DNA of 64,000 bases from Epiperipatus broadwayi (GCA_028023455.1 JAQFVV010006641.1:248001-312000); one strand, 5' to 3'. Counted from the stretch's first letter, positions 38,698-55,473 are shown. The notes: a model not told the origin generated them from the letters alone. Translations and numbers: made by a program.

Positions 38698-38722
38698 AAC
38701 AAGTACTTAATTTATAAGTACT
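38600..38722. repeat. Two adjacent TA-cored inverted repeats
   Basis: CAATATA...TATATTG (38600-38627) is followed at once by a perfect 30 bp inverted repeat: 38629-38658 (AGTACTTATAAATTAAGTAC...) and 38693-38722 around a TA run. The arm sequence is also the terminal sequence of the repeat family that follows (compare TATAAATTAAGAGCTTGTTT near 39565). Confidence 0.9.
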
Positions 38723-39620
38723 GTAAGAGAAAATATTAAAAATATCTATCCGGAACACTCCTATCCCCAAACTAATTGGTTTCAAGGTTATGGATTACCT
38801 CAGTGAAGAGCTAGAACATTCAGACACTAGATCTAAAATATCAAATCAAAGCCAAAACTTATTTAATATGTAATATTATTTAAGTAGAAAATCAGAATTT
38901 TTAGACATGAAAATGTTTTTAATTCCAGCTATCTAACTTAAATAGGTATATGGGACTGAACTGAATTCACATCTACCATATATTAATATCCTTATCATTT
39001 CCAAGACCTTAGTGGTAAAATTAATATGTGATACGGAGAGCATGCCAATAGCTCAAAAAAGCTCTAAATTTATAAGTGCAGTAAGAAAAATATTTAAAAT
39101 CTCTATTTCCAATTGTTTTTGAGATTATGGCTTACCTCACTGAGGAGCTAGAACAGTCAGACACTAGTTCTAAAATATTGACTCAAAAACAGCACTTATT
39201 TAATACATAATTTTAAGTAGAAACTTTGAAATTTTTAGACAGAAAAATGTCCTTAACTCCAGATATCTAACTCAAATAGCTATATGAGACTGAACTGAAT
39301 TCATATCTACCATATATTAATAGCCTTATCAGTCCCATATATCTATTTAAGTTAGATAGCTGAAATTAAAGACATGTTCATGTCTTGAAATTTCAGAGTT
39401 TCTTCTTAAATATTACGTATTAAATAAGTGCTGCTTTTGAATTGATATTTTAGATCTAATGACTGAATGTTCTAGATCCTTATTGATGTGAGCCATAAGC
39501 TCAAACTCAATTGGTCTGGGGATATGAACATTCCAGATAAAAATTGTAAATATTAGCTTTTACCACAATTATAAATTAAGAGCTTGTTTGAGCTATTGGT
39601 ACACTCTCTACATTACATAT
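38723..39620. mobile_element. Three copies of a ~280 bp foldback/MITE-like repeat
   Basis: Copy A (about 38723-39045) and copy B (about 39063-39332) are in the same orientation; copy C (about 39333-39610) is inverted. Shared blocks include GAGCTAGAACA.TCAGACACTAG, AGCTATCTAACTTAAATAG (or complement) and CCATATATTAATA. Ends carry CCAATAGCTCAAA.AAGCTCT...TTTATAA (A/B junction at 39045-39085 and, inverted, at 39565-39610). No ORF is present, so it is a non-autonomous element; the transposase family is unknown. Confidence 0.75.
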
Positions 39621-39633
39621 TTGGAAGTACAAG

Positions 39634-43611
<3,978 letters not shown>

Positions 43612-44110
43612 TATATAGTCAATAAAAAATAATAGAGTCATATATCATATGACCCAACTTCTTTTTTAACCTTGTAAAAATAAACAAAGAGCTTTGCTAA
43701 TTGCTCAACAAGCAGCTTGTTGGGCAATTAGCAAAGCTATTTTTATTGACTATTTATAGTTTTTGCTTTAAGTCATAAGCAGTGTTATATTGCTAAGACT
43801 TCTAAATTATGGTTTGGCTGAAGATCTCTAAGCCCCATATAGCTATTTGAGTTAGATAGCTGGGTTTGAAGACATTTAGATGTCTAAAAATTTCTGATTT
43901 TCTACTCATTAGTCAACTCTTAGATAAATGCTGGTTTGGGATTGGTATTTTTAGACCTAGTATTTGAAGCTATCCTAGCACCTCTCTGAGGAGTCCCAAA
44001 AGCATGAACCCATTGGTCAGGGGATGAAGATGGTTTTAAGATAGAGATAGTTTAAATGTTTTCTCTTTCTAAGCATTTATCTCAAAGCTTGTTGAGCAAT
44101 TAACAAAGTT
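43612..44110. mobile_element. Fourth copy of the foldback family with a strong palindrome
   Basis: At 43690-43738 a palindrome with 23 bp arms (AGCTTTGCTAATTGCTCAAC... and its complement, one mismatch, 3 nt centre) is nested between outer inverted words TAGTCAATAAAAA (about 43615) and TTTTTATTGACTA (about 43741). From about 43825 to 44110 the sequence matches the inverted orientation of the 38723-39610 repeat (TATTTGAGTTAGATAGCTG, TTTAGACCTAGTATTTGAAG) and ends with CTTGTTGAGCAATTAACAAAG, a relative of the palindrome arm. Confidence 0.75.
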
Positions 44111-45822
44111 CATTGTTTAAGATGGTTATTTGTTTTATGAAAAATAATAAAACCATTGTATTTAACTGGTATAATATCACTTTAGTCATTTTTTTTTTAT
44201 TTTAATAAAGCTGGAAGACCATTTGACTTTATTCATCTTCTGTTAACAAAATAAAATTTCTTGATTTTATTTTAGTAGAAGATTAAGAAAAAACCTATCA
44301 GTGTAATATTTTGGATAGGCATAAAATTTATTTTCTACTCTTAACATCACATATGTCATCCAAGGATATTATCATTATATTAATTTAAGAGTTTTTTCAT
44401 GTTTAATTTTAATTATAAATTTTATAATTGTTGACTCAATAAGATATTATCTTAAGGATAAGGTTATGTCTTATTGTTGTTATTGTATGTTAGGTTCACA
44501 TTCTTTCTAAGTTTTCAAGAAATAAAGAGATAACAAAATTAATGATTATGAGATGATTCATCATAATAACCTCTGAGATTTATTTATTTATAAGATTATT
44601 TGAAAAAATATTTGATATAATTAAAGATCAAATTATTTTAAAAATGGCCCAATGTGGCAAAAATAAAAGAATACATGTGTTAATATAATAAAAAAAGAAC
44701 TATGTATTAAATCTGATCATTGTAGATAGTTATGGTAATTATAAGATTTGGTAATATTTTGAGGATATGCTAGTGAAATATGATTTGAATGAAACCTAAA
44801 CCTTTCTGTGTCATATTAGCATAAAATGTTAAGAGTTATTATATTTTTATGAGAGAGTATGAGAAATCTTCTTTTAATTTGCTGTGTTTTTGCTTTTGTC
44901 ATATTAATGCCTATTATTTTAGCTTTTTATTATTTTAACAGTATATGTGCACTTGAGCATTCCCATGTTTTTCTTATTATTAGCCGCTGATATATTATTT
45001 GAGCCATTATTATTAACTATTATTTTAGTAGAACCTTAAGCTTATACATTTTGGGTTATACGACTTCGCCCATAATTTAGGTTACAATTTACTTTCAATT
45101 TATATATATTTAACATTTTCTTATTTTATACTGTTACAGATTTAACTTGCCCAGAAACTTGGGATATTATCAAAAGGAATTGTCAAGTTCTCATTTTTGT
45201 ATTAGTATATATTTATTTAATCTACTTATGATAATAAAATGCTAACATGTTTGAATGCAATGCTAAAATTTGTAACAATATAAATTGTACAACAATAAAT
45301 CAGTAATAGTATAAATAAGTTAGTTAAAATTAGTAGAGCTGCACAAATTTGCAAAAAAAAAAAAAAAATATGTATCAAAATAAATTTAACTAATTTTTTT
45401 AATAACTACTAATAAAAAAATTCAAAATCTATATTGGAATAAGATTTGAAATATATCAATATTATTTGTATATTAAATAAATAACAACTGGACTATAACT
45501 AGAATTGAAATGGATAATATAAAATAATGTATTTGAAAATTTATAACAGATATATTAATAGTTTATACTGATATTCATTCACAAATAACTTTATTAGTAT
45601 ACACTAAAATTTATACTATATTAACTATATTTATTGTAATATAATGTAAATAATGCCCATTGGGTGAAGTTGTTGTACAATAGATGACCATGTGATTTTG
45701 AACACAAAAATGTCTTGATATGGCTCCAATAACGAAGAAAACCTGGTTTGATATATTAAATAATTTTATTTATACTGAATTGCCTGAATAACTTTTGTTT
45801 TATAAATTTATTATTTTAAAAT
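44111..45822. other. AT-rich DNA without recognised genes
   Basis: Nothing is recognised apart from a poly(A) run near 45353-45368. A (TA)n run follows at 45823-45846. Confidence 0.55.
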
Positions 45823-45885
45823 TATATATATATATATATATATATAATTACTATTTGCGGGATATTACATGTAGTTAAAAAGCTA

Positions 45886-45931
45886 AATGCTGACGTTTCA
45901 GTACAATGTATAGTACCTTCCTCAGAGCATT
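45886..45931 (-). ncRNA. Hammerhead ribozyme motif (minimal type I) in the PLE terminus
   Basis: On the minus strand the parts read in order: stem I AATGCT (45931-45926), core CTGAGGA (45925-45919), a stem II region with AGGTAC and GTACT arms (one bulged G), core GAAAC (45899-45895), GTC cleavage triplet (45894-45892), and stem I partner AGCATT (45891-45886). Stem I is a perfect 6 bp pair, and core boxes match CUGANGA and GAAA. Stem III is minimal (C-G with no loop). Penelope-like elements are known to carry such minimal hammerheads, thought to process element RNA, possibly acting as dimers. Confidence 0.8.
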
Positions 45932-46134
45932 CTCTTTCTCAAATTATAATAAGAATGCACATGAGATTTGAAATTGTTTTTATTGTTTTCTTTCTCCTCA
46001 TATATTGGTTGAGAAGTTTTAAAATTTATTTTCTCTTTCAATAGCTTTTTCCAAATGTTGTTAATCTTCTTTAATTCACACCTTTCATTTATGCTCTTGG
46101 GCCTTTTAAAAATATCTATGGCTTCTCTTAGCAA
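45922..46134 (-). pseudogene. PLE GIY-YIG endonuclease, C-terminal part
   Basis: The frame reads LREAIDIFKRPKSINER then LKKINNIWKKLL, matching the conserved end of Penelope-type GIY-YIG domains (a Glu/Asp-x-Ile...Lys stretch followed by a Trp-containing NxW block). It is out of frame with the GIY-like motif upstream. Confidence 0.75.
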
Positions 46135-46249
46135 TCTCTGCTCATACTTTTCAATTTTTGCTAAAATATTTGTTTTGTTTTTTTTTAATTAATATCATGA
46201 TTTGTTAATTTTATATGAGAATAAATAGTTGATGAATTGGATTTTTCGT

Positions 46250-46400
46250 TGACTGCCAGAATGTGTTCTTCTTTCTAATATTTATTCTATGATTAGTCTA
46301 TCCAATATACGTATGTGAACAGACCCTACATGGAATTCCATATACACCATGACACTCCAAAACAATTTTATCTTTAGGAAGTGGAATATTTTTCACTATT
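46250..46400 (-). pseudogene. PLE GIY-YIG endonuclease core motif
   Basis: The minus strand reads GVYGIPC (46348-46328), then CSHTYIG and a stop codon (46319-46308), then TNHR. GVY...YIG with an intervening Cys pair is the nuclease signature that cuts target DNA. The stop falls where related proteins have Gln or Glu after YIG, so the domain cannot be made. Confidence 0.8.
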
Positions 46401-46570
46401 TTTTTTTATAAGTAGTGTAAACTGTGTGAATATTATTTTTATTTAAAATGTTACCAATTTTATCAGTTACTCCTTTTATATATGGCAAAATTGTCTTAAT
46501 TTCTGATGTATCAAAATCTTTTTTTTTCTTTTTATATGTATAAGCCCTATTAATAATGCTGTAATTAAAA
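46396..46570 (-). pseudogene. PLE RT-endonuclease connector
   Basis: The frame contains LPYIKGVTDKIGNILNKNN, a conserved block of Penelope proteins between RT and GIY-YIG. The upstream part of this open frame (46571-46779) is the wrong frame of the RT thumb region, so a frameshift lies near 46540-46570. Confidence 0.75.
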
Positions 46571-46925
46571 CCAATTATGAAGAACCATTTTATTAGTAGT
46601 AAAAAGGTCCTGGTGAAAATGACTATCATCAGAGAGTCTTTTTGTTCTATCCAATAATGTCTTTGCCACTGAAAATAGTTGTGCAGAATGGTTGAGAGAA
46701 GAAAAATGCAGATACCTCCCAGTGTGTGTTGGTTTTTTATATATACCATGGAATAAAGAACCATCTTCCCTTCTTTCAATCAAAACATCTAAAAAAGGTA
46801 ATTGATTATTATTTTCTATTTCCATAGTAAATTTAATATTGTTGTGAAAAGAGTTTAAAAAATTAAAAAAGTCATCAAGAGCATGTTTACCATGAGGCCA
46901 AATAACAAAGGTATCATCAACATAC
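46565..46925 (-). pseudogene. PLE reverse transcriptase, YVDD to thumb
   Basis: The open frame includes RYVDDTFVIWPHGK (YVDD at 46924-46913, both catalytic Asp retained), then IKFTMEIENN.QLPFLDVLI, then IYKKPTHTGRYLHFSS.N. The FLDV and KPTHT blocks are characteristic of Penelope RTs. A frameshift separates this frame from the upstream RT fragment near 46935-46950. Confidence 0.87.
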
Positions 46926-46939
46926 CTCAGCCATATAGA

Positions 46940-47240
46940 TGGTTTTTAACTGCTGAAGTCAAAATTTTATTTTCCAAATCCTCCATAAAAATAGAAGCTA
47001 ATTCTGAAAAAATTGGTGAACCCATAGCTAGACCTGATGTTTGTTTATACATCTGCCCATCAAAAACAAAAAATATATATTAAATACACAGTGTTCAATC
47101 AAAACCATAGCAAAATTAGGCAACTGAATATTTTTTAAAACTTGAATAGCTTCATTTACAGGTACATTAGTAAAAAGTGAAACAATGTCAAAACTTACCA
47201 AAATATCTTTCTTATTCAATTTAATATCCCTGATAAGTTC
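46940..47240 (-). pseudogene. PLE reverse transcriptase, motif A to motif B
   Basis: The frame reads KKDILVSFDIVSLFTNVPV (motif A with FD, about 47159-47200) and, in another frame, YKQTSGLAMGSPIFSELA (motif B, G-L-x-M-G-S-P). A further shift near 47080-47100 separates them. The long Tyr run preceding this frame comes from the microsatellite, not the element. Confidence 0.85.
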
Positions 47241-47245
47241 AAGAA

Positions 47246-47375
<130 letters not shown>

Positions 47376-49742
47376 TGACATCTTTTATCCGTGAAAATAT
47401 TAGAATTAATATATATATCATTCAACTTTATTAAAACAATAATTTGTATATATGATATGCTCAATGATTAGGAATCAACTTACATAAAATTTATAATTGA
47501 TTTAAATATTTATAGGTGGATATAAAAAAAAATCACAACATGCTTAGCAAATAGATTGATCATTTAAAAATCAAGTCTAGAGTTCTAAGGTAAAAAAAAA
47601 ACAAAACACTGAAATATTAAAATAAGAATGTTAAGCAAAAAATAAAATATGACGTTTGTTAAATATTGTCTTAAAATATAGCTGTTTCTTCTTTTTTTTT
47701 TTTAAATTTAAAACTAATAAAAATAATAAAGGTGGCCATTGTAGAAAAAAGTAATTTCTAATCTTAATATTTACTCCTAAATATGTTTTAATAAGACATA
47801 AAAATTAAAGTAAAAAAGATAAATTTCACTGAATTTTATAAGAGCTACGCAGTCTAATCTTGATTACTGTAGGTTATGTTTCTTAAATTTATTGATCTGA
47901 ATCCTCAGTTGCTGCACATATTTCTCTTCTAAAATACTTCAACATACTTTCTTATTCTAATTTTTACATTGTATTTTATTTTTAGTCCTATTAATCCAAT
48001 AAATAAGCAAACATTATTGCATTTTGTTAGAACATATTTGAGAAAATATTTTTATAATGATTATTGGTTCTGATTGTACTCAAACCCATCTTCAAATATT
48101 TTATAAAAAATTATTATAGTAATTATTTATTTTATAGGTCCACCCTGTTTAAGATCTGTTTTTATAATATTAGATTCATTAATTTTACATTTAAAATGTA
48201 AATATCATTCATATTTGTCTTATAATCTTGCCATTGTATTTTGCAATTATGAAACATATTTAAATGAATTTTTTCCAGTGTGTATATTATAACAGAAAAT
48301 CGATGCTTCACTTTCATGCTATACATTTAATACAATAGAATAATAGTCTCATATACAACTAATGTAATTAATGCAGTTTTGTTACTTTGATGAAATAGTT
48401 GGAGTCTGTGTCATAGTTCAGCATCCAAACCACTCTTTTTGTGCAATGAACTGCTAAGATATTTAAATCAATTGGCCTTCAAATTTAATTAAAAAAAGCA
48501 TATAGAGGAACATAATCAAACAGTTATATAAAATGTTTTAGGAAACATCAGCAGGTATTAATAGAATATGGAAACTAAATCACTAGAAATTATCATAAAA
48601 TGTGTAAATTAAGCAAATAATTATTTAAAGAAACATTTGAAAATAAATTTTAATAGTTTCAAAATGCAAATTATGTGCAATATTTAACTTTATTTTAATC
48701 TGAAAATACAATCATACATTATCAGTGAATAACCTGATAAAATAAAAATAAAAATTTAATTAATTTTTTCCACATATAGAATAAGGCATTACATCTATGT
48801 GATAAAAGTTATTTTCAAAATAAAAAAAAATCCAAAATGTATAATTAAAATTGACAGCTATGTTATTATCACTATCAGTTTAAGTCAGGATCTGTTTGTG
48901 ATTAATGTATACTTTTGGTTTTGTGTAAATTATCTTGATTTAATAAAAACCAACACTTCAGTTGCTATTTATTAATTTATAATTTCTAGTAGAAGAAATA
49001 TGTATTTTTATTTTACATAAATTATCTTGGTTATATAATTACACATAATAATTTGTAATAACAATAAGTTTCAAATATAAATTTGAAATTAATAATGAAA
49101 GAATGACTATTTTAAAATTTTTTGATTTAAATTGGATTAACAATATTTTCAACAAAATTCCATTAAAATAATGTGTTACTTACATACCTCATTAATACCT
49201 TTTCATAAAATAATGTTATATTATTAAAATATTACATCAATTCTTTTTAAATACATTTTTGACAAAAGTGCATTTAGATTTGGCTGATGACATTTCAGTG
49301 AAACTTTTTTTTTACTTTTACCTTTTCGTGGTTCGATGAAAAGTATATTATTTAAAAAATTAGTTAAATAAAATTATTTTGCACATTAAATAAAATAATA
49401 ATAAAAAACATAAATCAACCCTTTATATTTAAGTTTTTTTTTTAAAAAAATCAAGCAAGACATGATATATATGCATATAAATATCAAGGTTGAATTGAAG
49501 GAAAGATTGTAAATATCTTTGGTAGAAAAATCTGAATGCTAGATTATGAAATTTTCTCTTGTGTGAATTATATAAAAGCCTCAGAGATTTATGTTTATGC
49601 ACTAGGAATAAACATTGAATTTTATTGTCTAATATCCATAATATTATCAACAGTATACATTTGTAAATATATAGACATATAACTTCTTAAAAAAATATTG
49701 AAGGCTTAATGCATTATACTTTAAAATATTATATATATATAT
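47376..49742. other. AT-rich DNA without recognised genes
   Basis: No features are recognised. The minus ORF at 49429-49650 begins in AT-rich text and has no domain features. Confidence 0.55.
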
Positions 49743-50240
49743 TCTAATGGAACGTATGCATACAAACATATTATGCTTAACAACATTGTGGCATTAAATG
49801 TAATGGAACGTCAATATATGAAAAGAAAATAATGCTCTAAATGTTGGATGACAAATGTAATGAAATATATGTAATCTAAATGATCTCAAACAAAAATACA
49901 CATATGAAGAAAGAAGACCTCAAATGTTGGTTCCACAATGTAATGGAATGCCTATCCACAATTGAAATGGCCCAATCATTGGGAAAGCCAAATGTAGTGG
50001 AATCACGATTGCTATATCCTCAGAAACAAATCATAATAAACCAAATCTCACATTTTAGGCATCAAATATAATGAAACGACTAGCAACCATCCTTAATTAA
50101 TCATGTCTGCATCTTGATGGTGCTAAATGTAGTAGAACATATTTATCATCCAACTTAAATATAGAAACATAGCACATCTTACACATAAATAAAGATCTTA
50201 ACAATCTAAATGAATCCAATTGTTAAGAAATCCAAATACA
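49743..50240. repeat. Decayed minisatellite with AAATGTAATGGAACG core
   Basis: Cores or variants lie at about 49745, 49796, 49853, 49937, 49991, 50065, 50127 and 50227, with spacing mostly 53-84 bp. Variants include AATGTAATGGAATG, AAATGTAGTGGAATC and AAATATAATGAAACG. The small ORF at 49880-50071 lies inside it. Confidence 0.7.
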
Positions 50241-50400
50241 ATAGATTGTACAATTTAAATGAAGAAAGATAGAATTATCCCAGTTATATTTAAATAAATT
50301 TTTTATATGCCCTTCCAACTAGCTATACATGAAATAAATCCAAAATCATACAGAGCAATAATGAGACCTATTATTATAATTTATTCTCAAGGTTGATATG

Positions 50401-50401
<1 letters not shown>

Positions 50402-50447
<46 letters not shown>

Positions 50448-50448
50448 A
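50402..50448. repeat. (TA)n with CTAACTATA/TATAGTTAG ends
   Basis: A short TA-cored inverted repeat. Another TA run lies at 50484-50518. Confidence 0.85.
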
Positions 50449-50479
50449 GATATTGTATAATTTATTCTCTATTTTTATA

Positions 50480-50522
<43 letters not shown>

Positions 50523-50842
50523 AACAAAGGGAATTCTATTAAAACTAATATACACATCCAATAAGTAAACTTATGTATATCTAAACATATCAATGAACAA
50601 TAATATGTGTAAGTGACCTACAGACTAAATAATAAGTGAAATATAAAGTTATTCTCCATTAAATTGTAAATTCAATTAATTTCATTATGACTCTGGCACT
50701 AAAAGTAAAATAAGAATAAAATATTAATACTCTTTCAAATAAATTACAAAGGCATTACTTATAAAACAAATACTACATCCTTTATTTCTATATTATGATT
50801 TGATTTTAAGAAGTATCAGTGTTTTAAATAGTTTCCAAATAC

Positions 50843-50850
50843 AAACCCAA

Positions 50851-50900
<50 letters not shown>

Positions 50901-50988
50901 TTGGGTTTATCTATATTCATATATATACTTATTGCAAGAATATATATATATATATATATATATATTCTTGCAATAAGTATATATATGA
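50843..50988. repeat. Two adjacent TA-cored inverted repeats
   Basis: AAACCCAAATACATATAT (50843-50860) mirrors 50891-50908. Ten bases on, TCATATATATACTTATTGCA(AGAATAT) (50918-50943) mirrors 50963-50988. Both are perfect or near-perfect with a pure TA centre. Confidence 0.92.
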
Positions 50989-51858
50989 AATAGATAAAGA
51001 CATATTTGTGCTCAACAAGTATGCATTAATATAAACACAAATCCATATTTATATTTTCCATATATTTAAAATTTAAAAAAAAAAGTAAACAAAAGCATAT
51101 TATATACAGCAAATATATATATTATTGTTTCGGTCTGCATAAGAATTATTATATGAAGTTAAAAAAAATGAAAATAGTTAAATAAATAATAAAAAAAATT
51201 TATAATAAAATTTGCGAATATAAATTTCACTTACAAAATATATATATAACAACCCATATGCAACCCAAACTTATACGCCATACTTTAAAATTTTTAATTA
51301 CTTAAGTGTTAACCTTGACATTTGTTAAACTTTTTTTTTTTAGAAAACAAGACGCTTTCTAATTAAAAATAAAAGTAAAAAAAAAAAAAAAAATGAATAT
51401 TGATCTCAAAAATATATATATCATTTATATTAATAAAATAATTTACTACCATTTTTTTTTTCAAGTTTAACTTGTTCATTTTTCTTTTCAAAAGTCAACT
51501 TGTTCCATTGTTTTTTTATTCCTTTATATTTCATTAATATTAGAATGCATTCTAGCCAAAGTTAAATTGAAGAAATATCATGTTAGAAAAAATTATCAGT
51601 TTCCAAATGCACATATATATTTCATTTTTTTTAAAGATTTCTCTTCTTGAAAAAAAATTAATAATTGACATGTTGAATTCAATATATTAACTAATTTTAG
51701 TCACTTCCAAATTGTTATTAGATTTACCATTATAAATTCCAGATAGCTATATCAAATTTTGGCTTCAGACACGGTGAAATTTATGTGTTGAAATTTGCTT
51801 AGTTTTTCTTTTTAAACTGCTTTGAAATAAATGAAAAGAAATGGCGCAGCCCCTGGCT

Positions 51859-51861
<3 letters not shown>
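50989..51861. other. AT-rich DNA without recognised genes
   Basis: Contains poly(A) runs (about 51379-51393) but no gene signal. Confidence 0.6.

Positions 51862-51953
<92 letters not shown>
51862..51953. repeat. (TA)n microsatellite
   Basis: A pure TA run of about 92 bp with weakly inverted flanks (CTGGCT left, AGCCAG right). Confidence 0.96.
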
Positions 51954-51956
<3 letters not shown>

Positions 51957-53306
51957 CCAGTCATGGCTTATGTGTTTACTATAGTAATTTATCTTATTCA
52001 ATGAAAATTCCAAAGAAACAAAGTACAACTAATTTTATCCTTAAGTTTTTTTAATGACCATCTTAATAATGGCTTCTTTTGTTGATGCTGTTTTCTTCCA
52101 TGTGCCAGCAAATGCATTTTTTAAAACCATTGTTACATATATTTTCTTTTAAACAATTAACATTCAAAAAAAATAAATGAATAGAAATATCAATTATATA
52201 AAAATATTAAATCAAAAATTTATTTGACAGCTTTAAAAATATATACACCTGGGTCTCTTTTTACTCGGACTTATTTACCATGATTTGAAAGATACATGAT
52301 TCATGTTTCACTGGAAGTCAAACTCCAATAATGCGCTTTACTTTAAATAATAAATTTTGCGCACTTATGTTATATTGAAAATAATAGCACAAAATTGGAA
52401 GTCGACTTTCATTTTAGTAATTTCAACATTTTCAGTGCTTTATAATAGTAAGATTTTATGCAATAATGAAATTAAAATCATGATTTTCACATTTTATGTA
52501 TACACACATTAAATTTTACAAGATTATAATGTAAATTTGTTCAAACATTGTGCGTGTTAATTTTGTATTTTAAATCACATTCTGTTTTTGCTTTTTAAAA
52601 AAGAATGTAATCTATTATTAATCATTTTGTGTACACAAGTTTATTTTTAAAAGGTCAGTAATAGCAGTGGGCACAATTAAATTTGACAATTAAAAATTAA
52701 AATCTGATTTTTAAATGAAATTGAAAATTAAAGACAAAAATAAGGATTTAATTTTTAGTTGTTAGTTTTATAAACAATTAATAAAATCATTGTCTTAAAG
52801 ATTAATTACTAATTATTTTGTCACCAGAAAACCATTGTCACAACATGAGTGTGAAGTTGGCGCTAGTTGTTTGCAAACGAACGTGTTTTTCGGCAAATAG
52901 CTATAATAATTAAAATGTGTATAAAAAAATGTAAATTACTGTACTGTAAATTATGCATAAAAATATATTATTTTGAATAAAATTAAATATTATAGTTAAA
53001 AAAAGTTTGTCTTGTATCAATTTTTTTCAAATTTGAAATTTTTTATTAGTCATATTTTATTTCCTTATTTTTTTTTTGCGCGAATTTTAAAGTAATTTTA
53101 CATTGGTGCTTTGCTTTTATGTGAATTTTGAAAAATCACAGACTGCATCCCCCCTTTTTTAATGTAAGTTATGTCTATTTTTGCACAATTTTGTTTGTGC
53201 ATCTTTTCTGAGAAACCTATCTATCACGTAAAATGAGATCTGTGTGTATATACATAAATAATAACATTGCATTATTTTAATAATCACTACAAATAAAATA
53301 ATCTTT
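51954..53306. other. AT-rich DNA without recognised genes
   Basis: No ORF, RNA gene or repeat family is recognised. Confidence 0.6.
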
Positions 53307-53408
53307 TTTATAATCAACAATTTATATGTCTTTATTTATATATATATAATTAAATATTTTATAATCAACAATTTATATGTCTTTATTTATATATATATAA
53401 TTAAATAT
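53307..53408. repeat. Two tandem 51 bp units
   Basis: ATAATCAACAATTTATATGT and its following 30 bp are repeated exactly once with a 51 bp period. A separate (TA)n run lies at 53579-53606. Confidence 0.9.
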
Positions 53409-53575
53409 TCACAGAGATATATCATCACAAATAAATAAAATAATAAATCCAAACAACTATAACCAATAACCATAAACGCTAATAATATTCTATATATAAA
53501 CATCAAATCAAAGAAATTTTTTTTTTAATAACAAGAAATGATTTTTCAAAATATAGGTAGATTTATCGATCTTTT

Positions 53576-53606
<31 letters not shown>

Positions 53607-53609
<3 letters not shown>

Positions 53610-55024
53610 GGAGATGACAATAAAAAAGAGACTTGAGTTGAAGCTACAGGGAGTTTATACTCTTTGTTAGTTAACATAGTTTTATGAAGTCATTAATTTA
53701 AATATTGTTATGGATATGTTCAAGTTTATTCATTTAGCCTTATTACGTAATCATTTAGGTTACCCAAACTCAATTCAGCATTTTTGACATGATCTTTTAG
53801 AATTTAATTTTTAAAAAAAAGACCTAAATCTTCAATTTTATAATCTTTTACAATAATCTTCTATTCACAATGACCATACAAATATATGCATATTCACAAA
53901 CATAAGTATAAAGAAAATATAATCATTATGAGATTATTTATGCTCCCTATTAAATTAAAGGAGAAATGATATTTTGATTAAAAAATTTGTATTTAAACTT
54001 AAATATTTTAAAATCAGGATGCTGAATTTCATCACATATTATTCTGTCTTAAAATAGAACACAAAATCACATTGTAAACTTACTTTTAAAAAAATGAAAA
54101 TAAACAAATCACAAATTGATATTTTTTTTACCAGTGCATTTTATAATAAGTTAAACTTGGACATAATAAAATGAAATTAGGAAGAACATCATGTTAACTT
54201 CTATTTTTAAAAAAAATATTTGTTTTATTTTATAATAATTTAAGTTTTTTTTAAAAGATGGAAAAAACAATAATCAAATTGAAATTTTTTTTTGTATACC
54301 AATGTATTTAAAATGACTTAAAATTAGATATAATGAGATAAAATTTTAGAAGACATCTAATTCAAAGTGAAATTAATTTATTAACCAGATAAAATATGGC
54401 ACTTAAGAGTTATCAAACTCATAACTAACTATTTAAGGATGGCAACAACATCTCACTTTTAACATCTTGATTGTAATAATTAAACAAGATTTAAAATATA
54501 AATTTTAAAATAAACATAGTTCAATGTAACAGTAAAAAAGGGACTAATTATCTCTGAAAGGCTATGACTTCAAAGCACTCAAAATGTTGAATGAAGGATA
54601 AAGGATAGAAATAATCCATCTATCATTGGTAGTTCTGATATTTATTTATAAAAATACATTTGTCAATGTTGTTGGTTCACTTTGAATTACCATATGGCAA
54701 AGGTAAGCTTATTAACATAAGAGCTCCCAAGAATAGTTGCATTCATTCTATTTGTGATACTTTGTTCAACAATTAGAGTGTTTTTAAGTCACAGCCTGAA
54801 GAGAGTGATTTACTTACTTTGTTAAACTAATATAATGGTTAATGTGAGAAAAACTGTCAAGGATTAAGAAACTGATGATATCATAGCAAAAAACTCAAAT
54901 AAAACATATTAATTAAGATATTTAATATTTATATTTTAAACTACAATGGATTTTATTTCAGTTTGAGTATTAAAGTTTTATAATTCCATTAGTTCAATAA
55001 AATATTTTATTGTTTGTGGTTGTT
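53607..55024. other. AT-rich DNA without recognised genes
   Basis: Nothing is recognised. Confidence 0.6.
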
Positions 55025-55213
<189 letters not shown>

Positions 55214-55298
55214 AGATTTGTATATAATAATTACATTAATGTGCAATCTATAATTGGCTTAATGCTGTTGATATGTACATTAAATAAATAAAGAATTG
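55214..55298. other. Unique 85 bp spacer ending AATAAATAAAGAATTGAA
   Basis: The spacer between two TTA tracts ends in a polyadenylation-like word followed at once by (TTA)n. That resembles the 3' terminus of a LINE or SINE with a TTA tail, but it is too short to assign. Confidence 0.4.

Positions 55299-55473
<175 letters not shown>

Larger units (their letters stand above)
45847..47240 (-). mobile_element. Penelope-like retroelement, 3' part, inactivated
   Basis: On the minus strand RT text is followed by a GIY-YIG endonuclease and a terminal non-coding part with a hammerhead motif. This RT-then-GIY-YIG order is diagnostic of Penelope-like elements, whose RT is related to telomerase. The 5' part is missing: coding sequence stops at a (TAA)n run at 47246. 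The 3' end lies near a (TA)n run at 45846. At least three frame disruptions and one stop in the GIY-YIG motif make it non-functional. Confidence 0.9.

Noticed and set aside
46883-47083. Plus-strand ORF
   Set aside because: Shadow of the minus-strand Penelope RT.
49281-49306. Another hammerhead (CTGATGA followed by GTGAAAC)
   Set aside because: No stem II can form between the boxes and there is no stem I.
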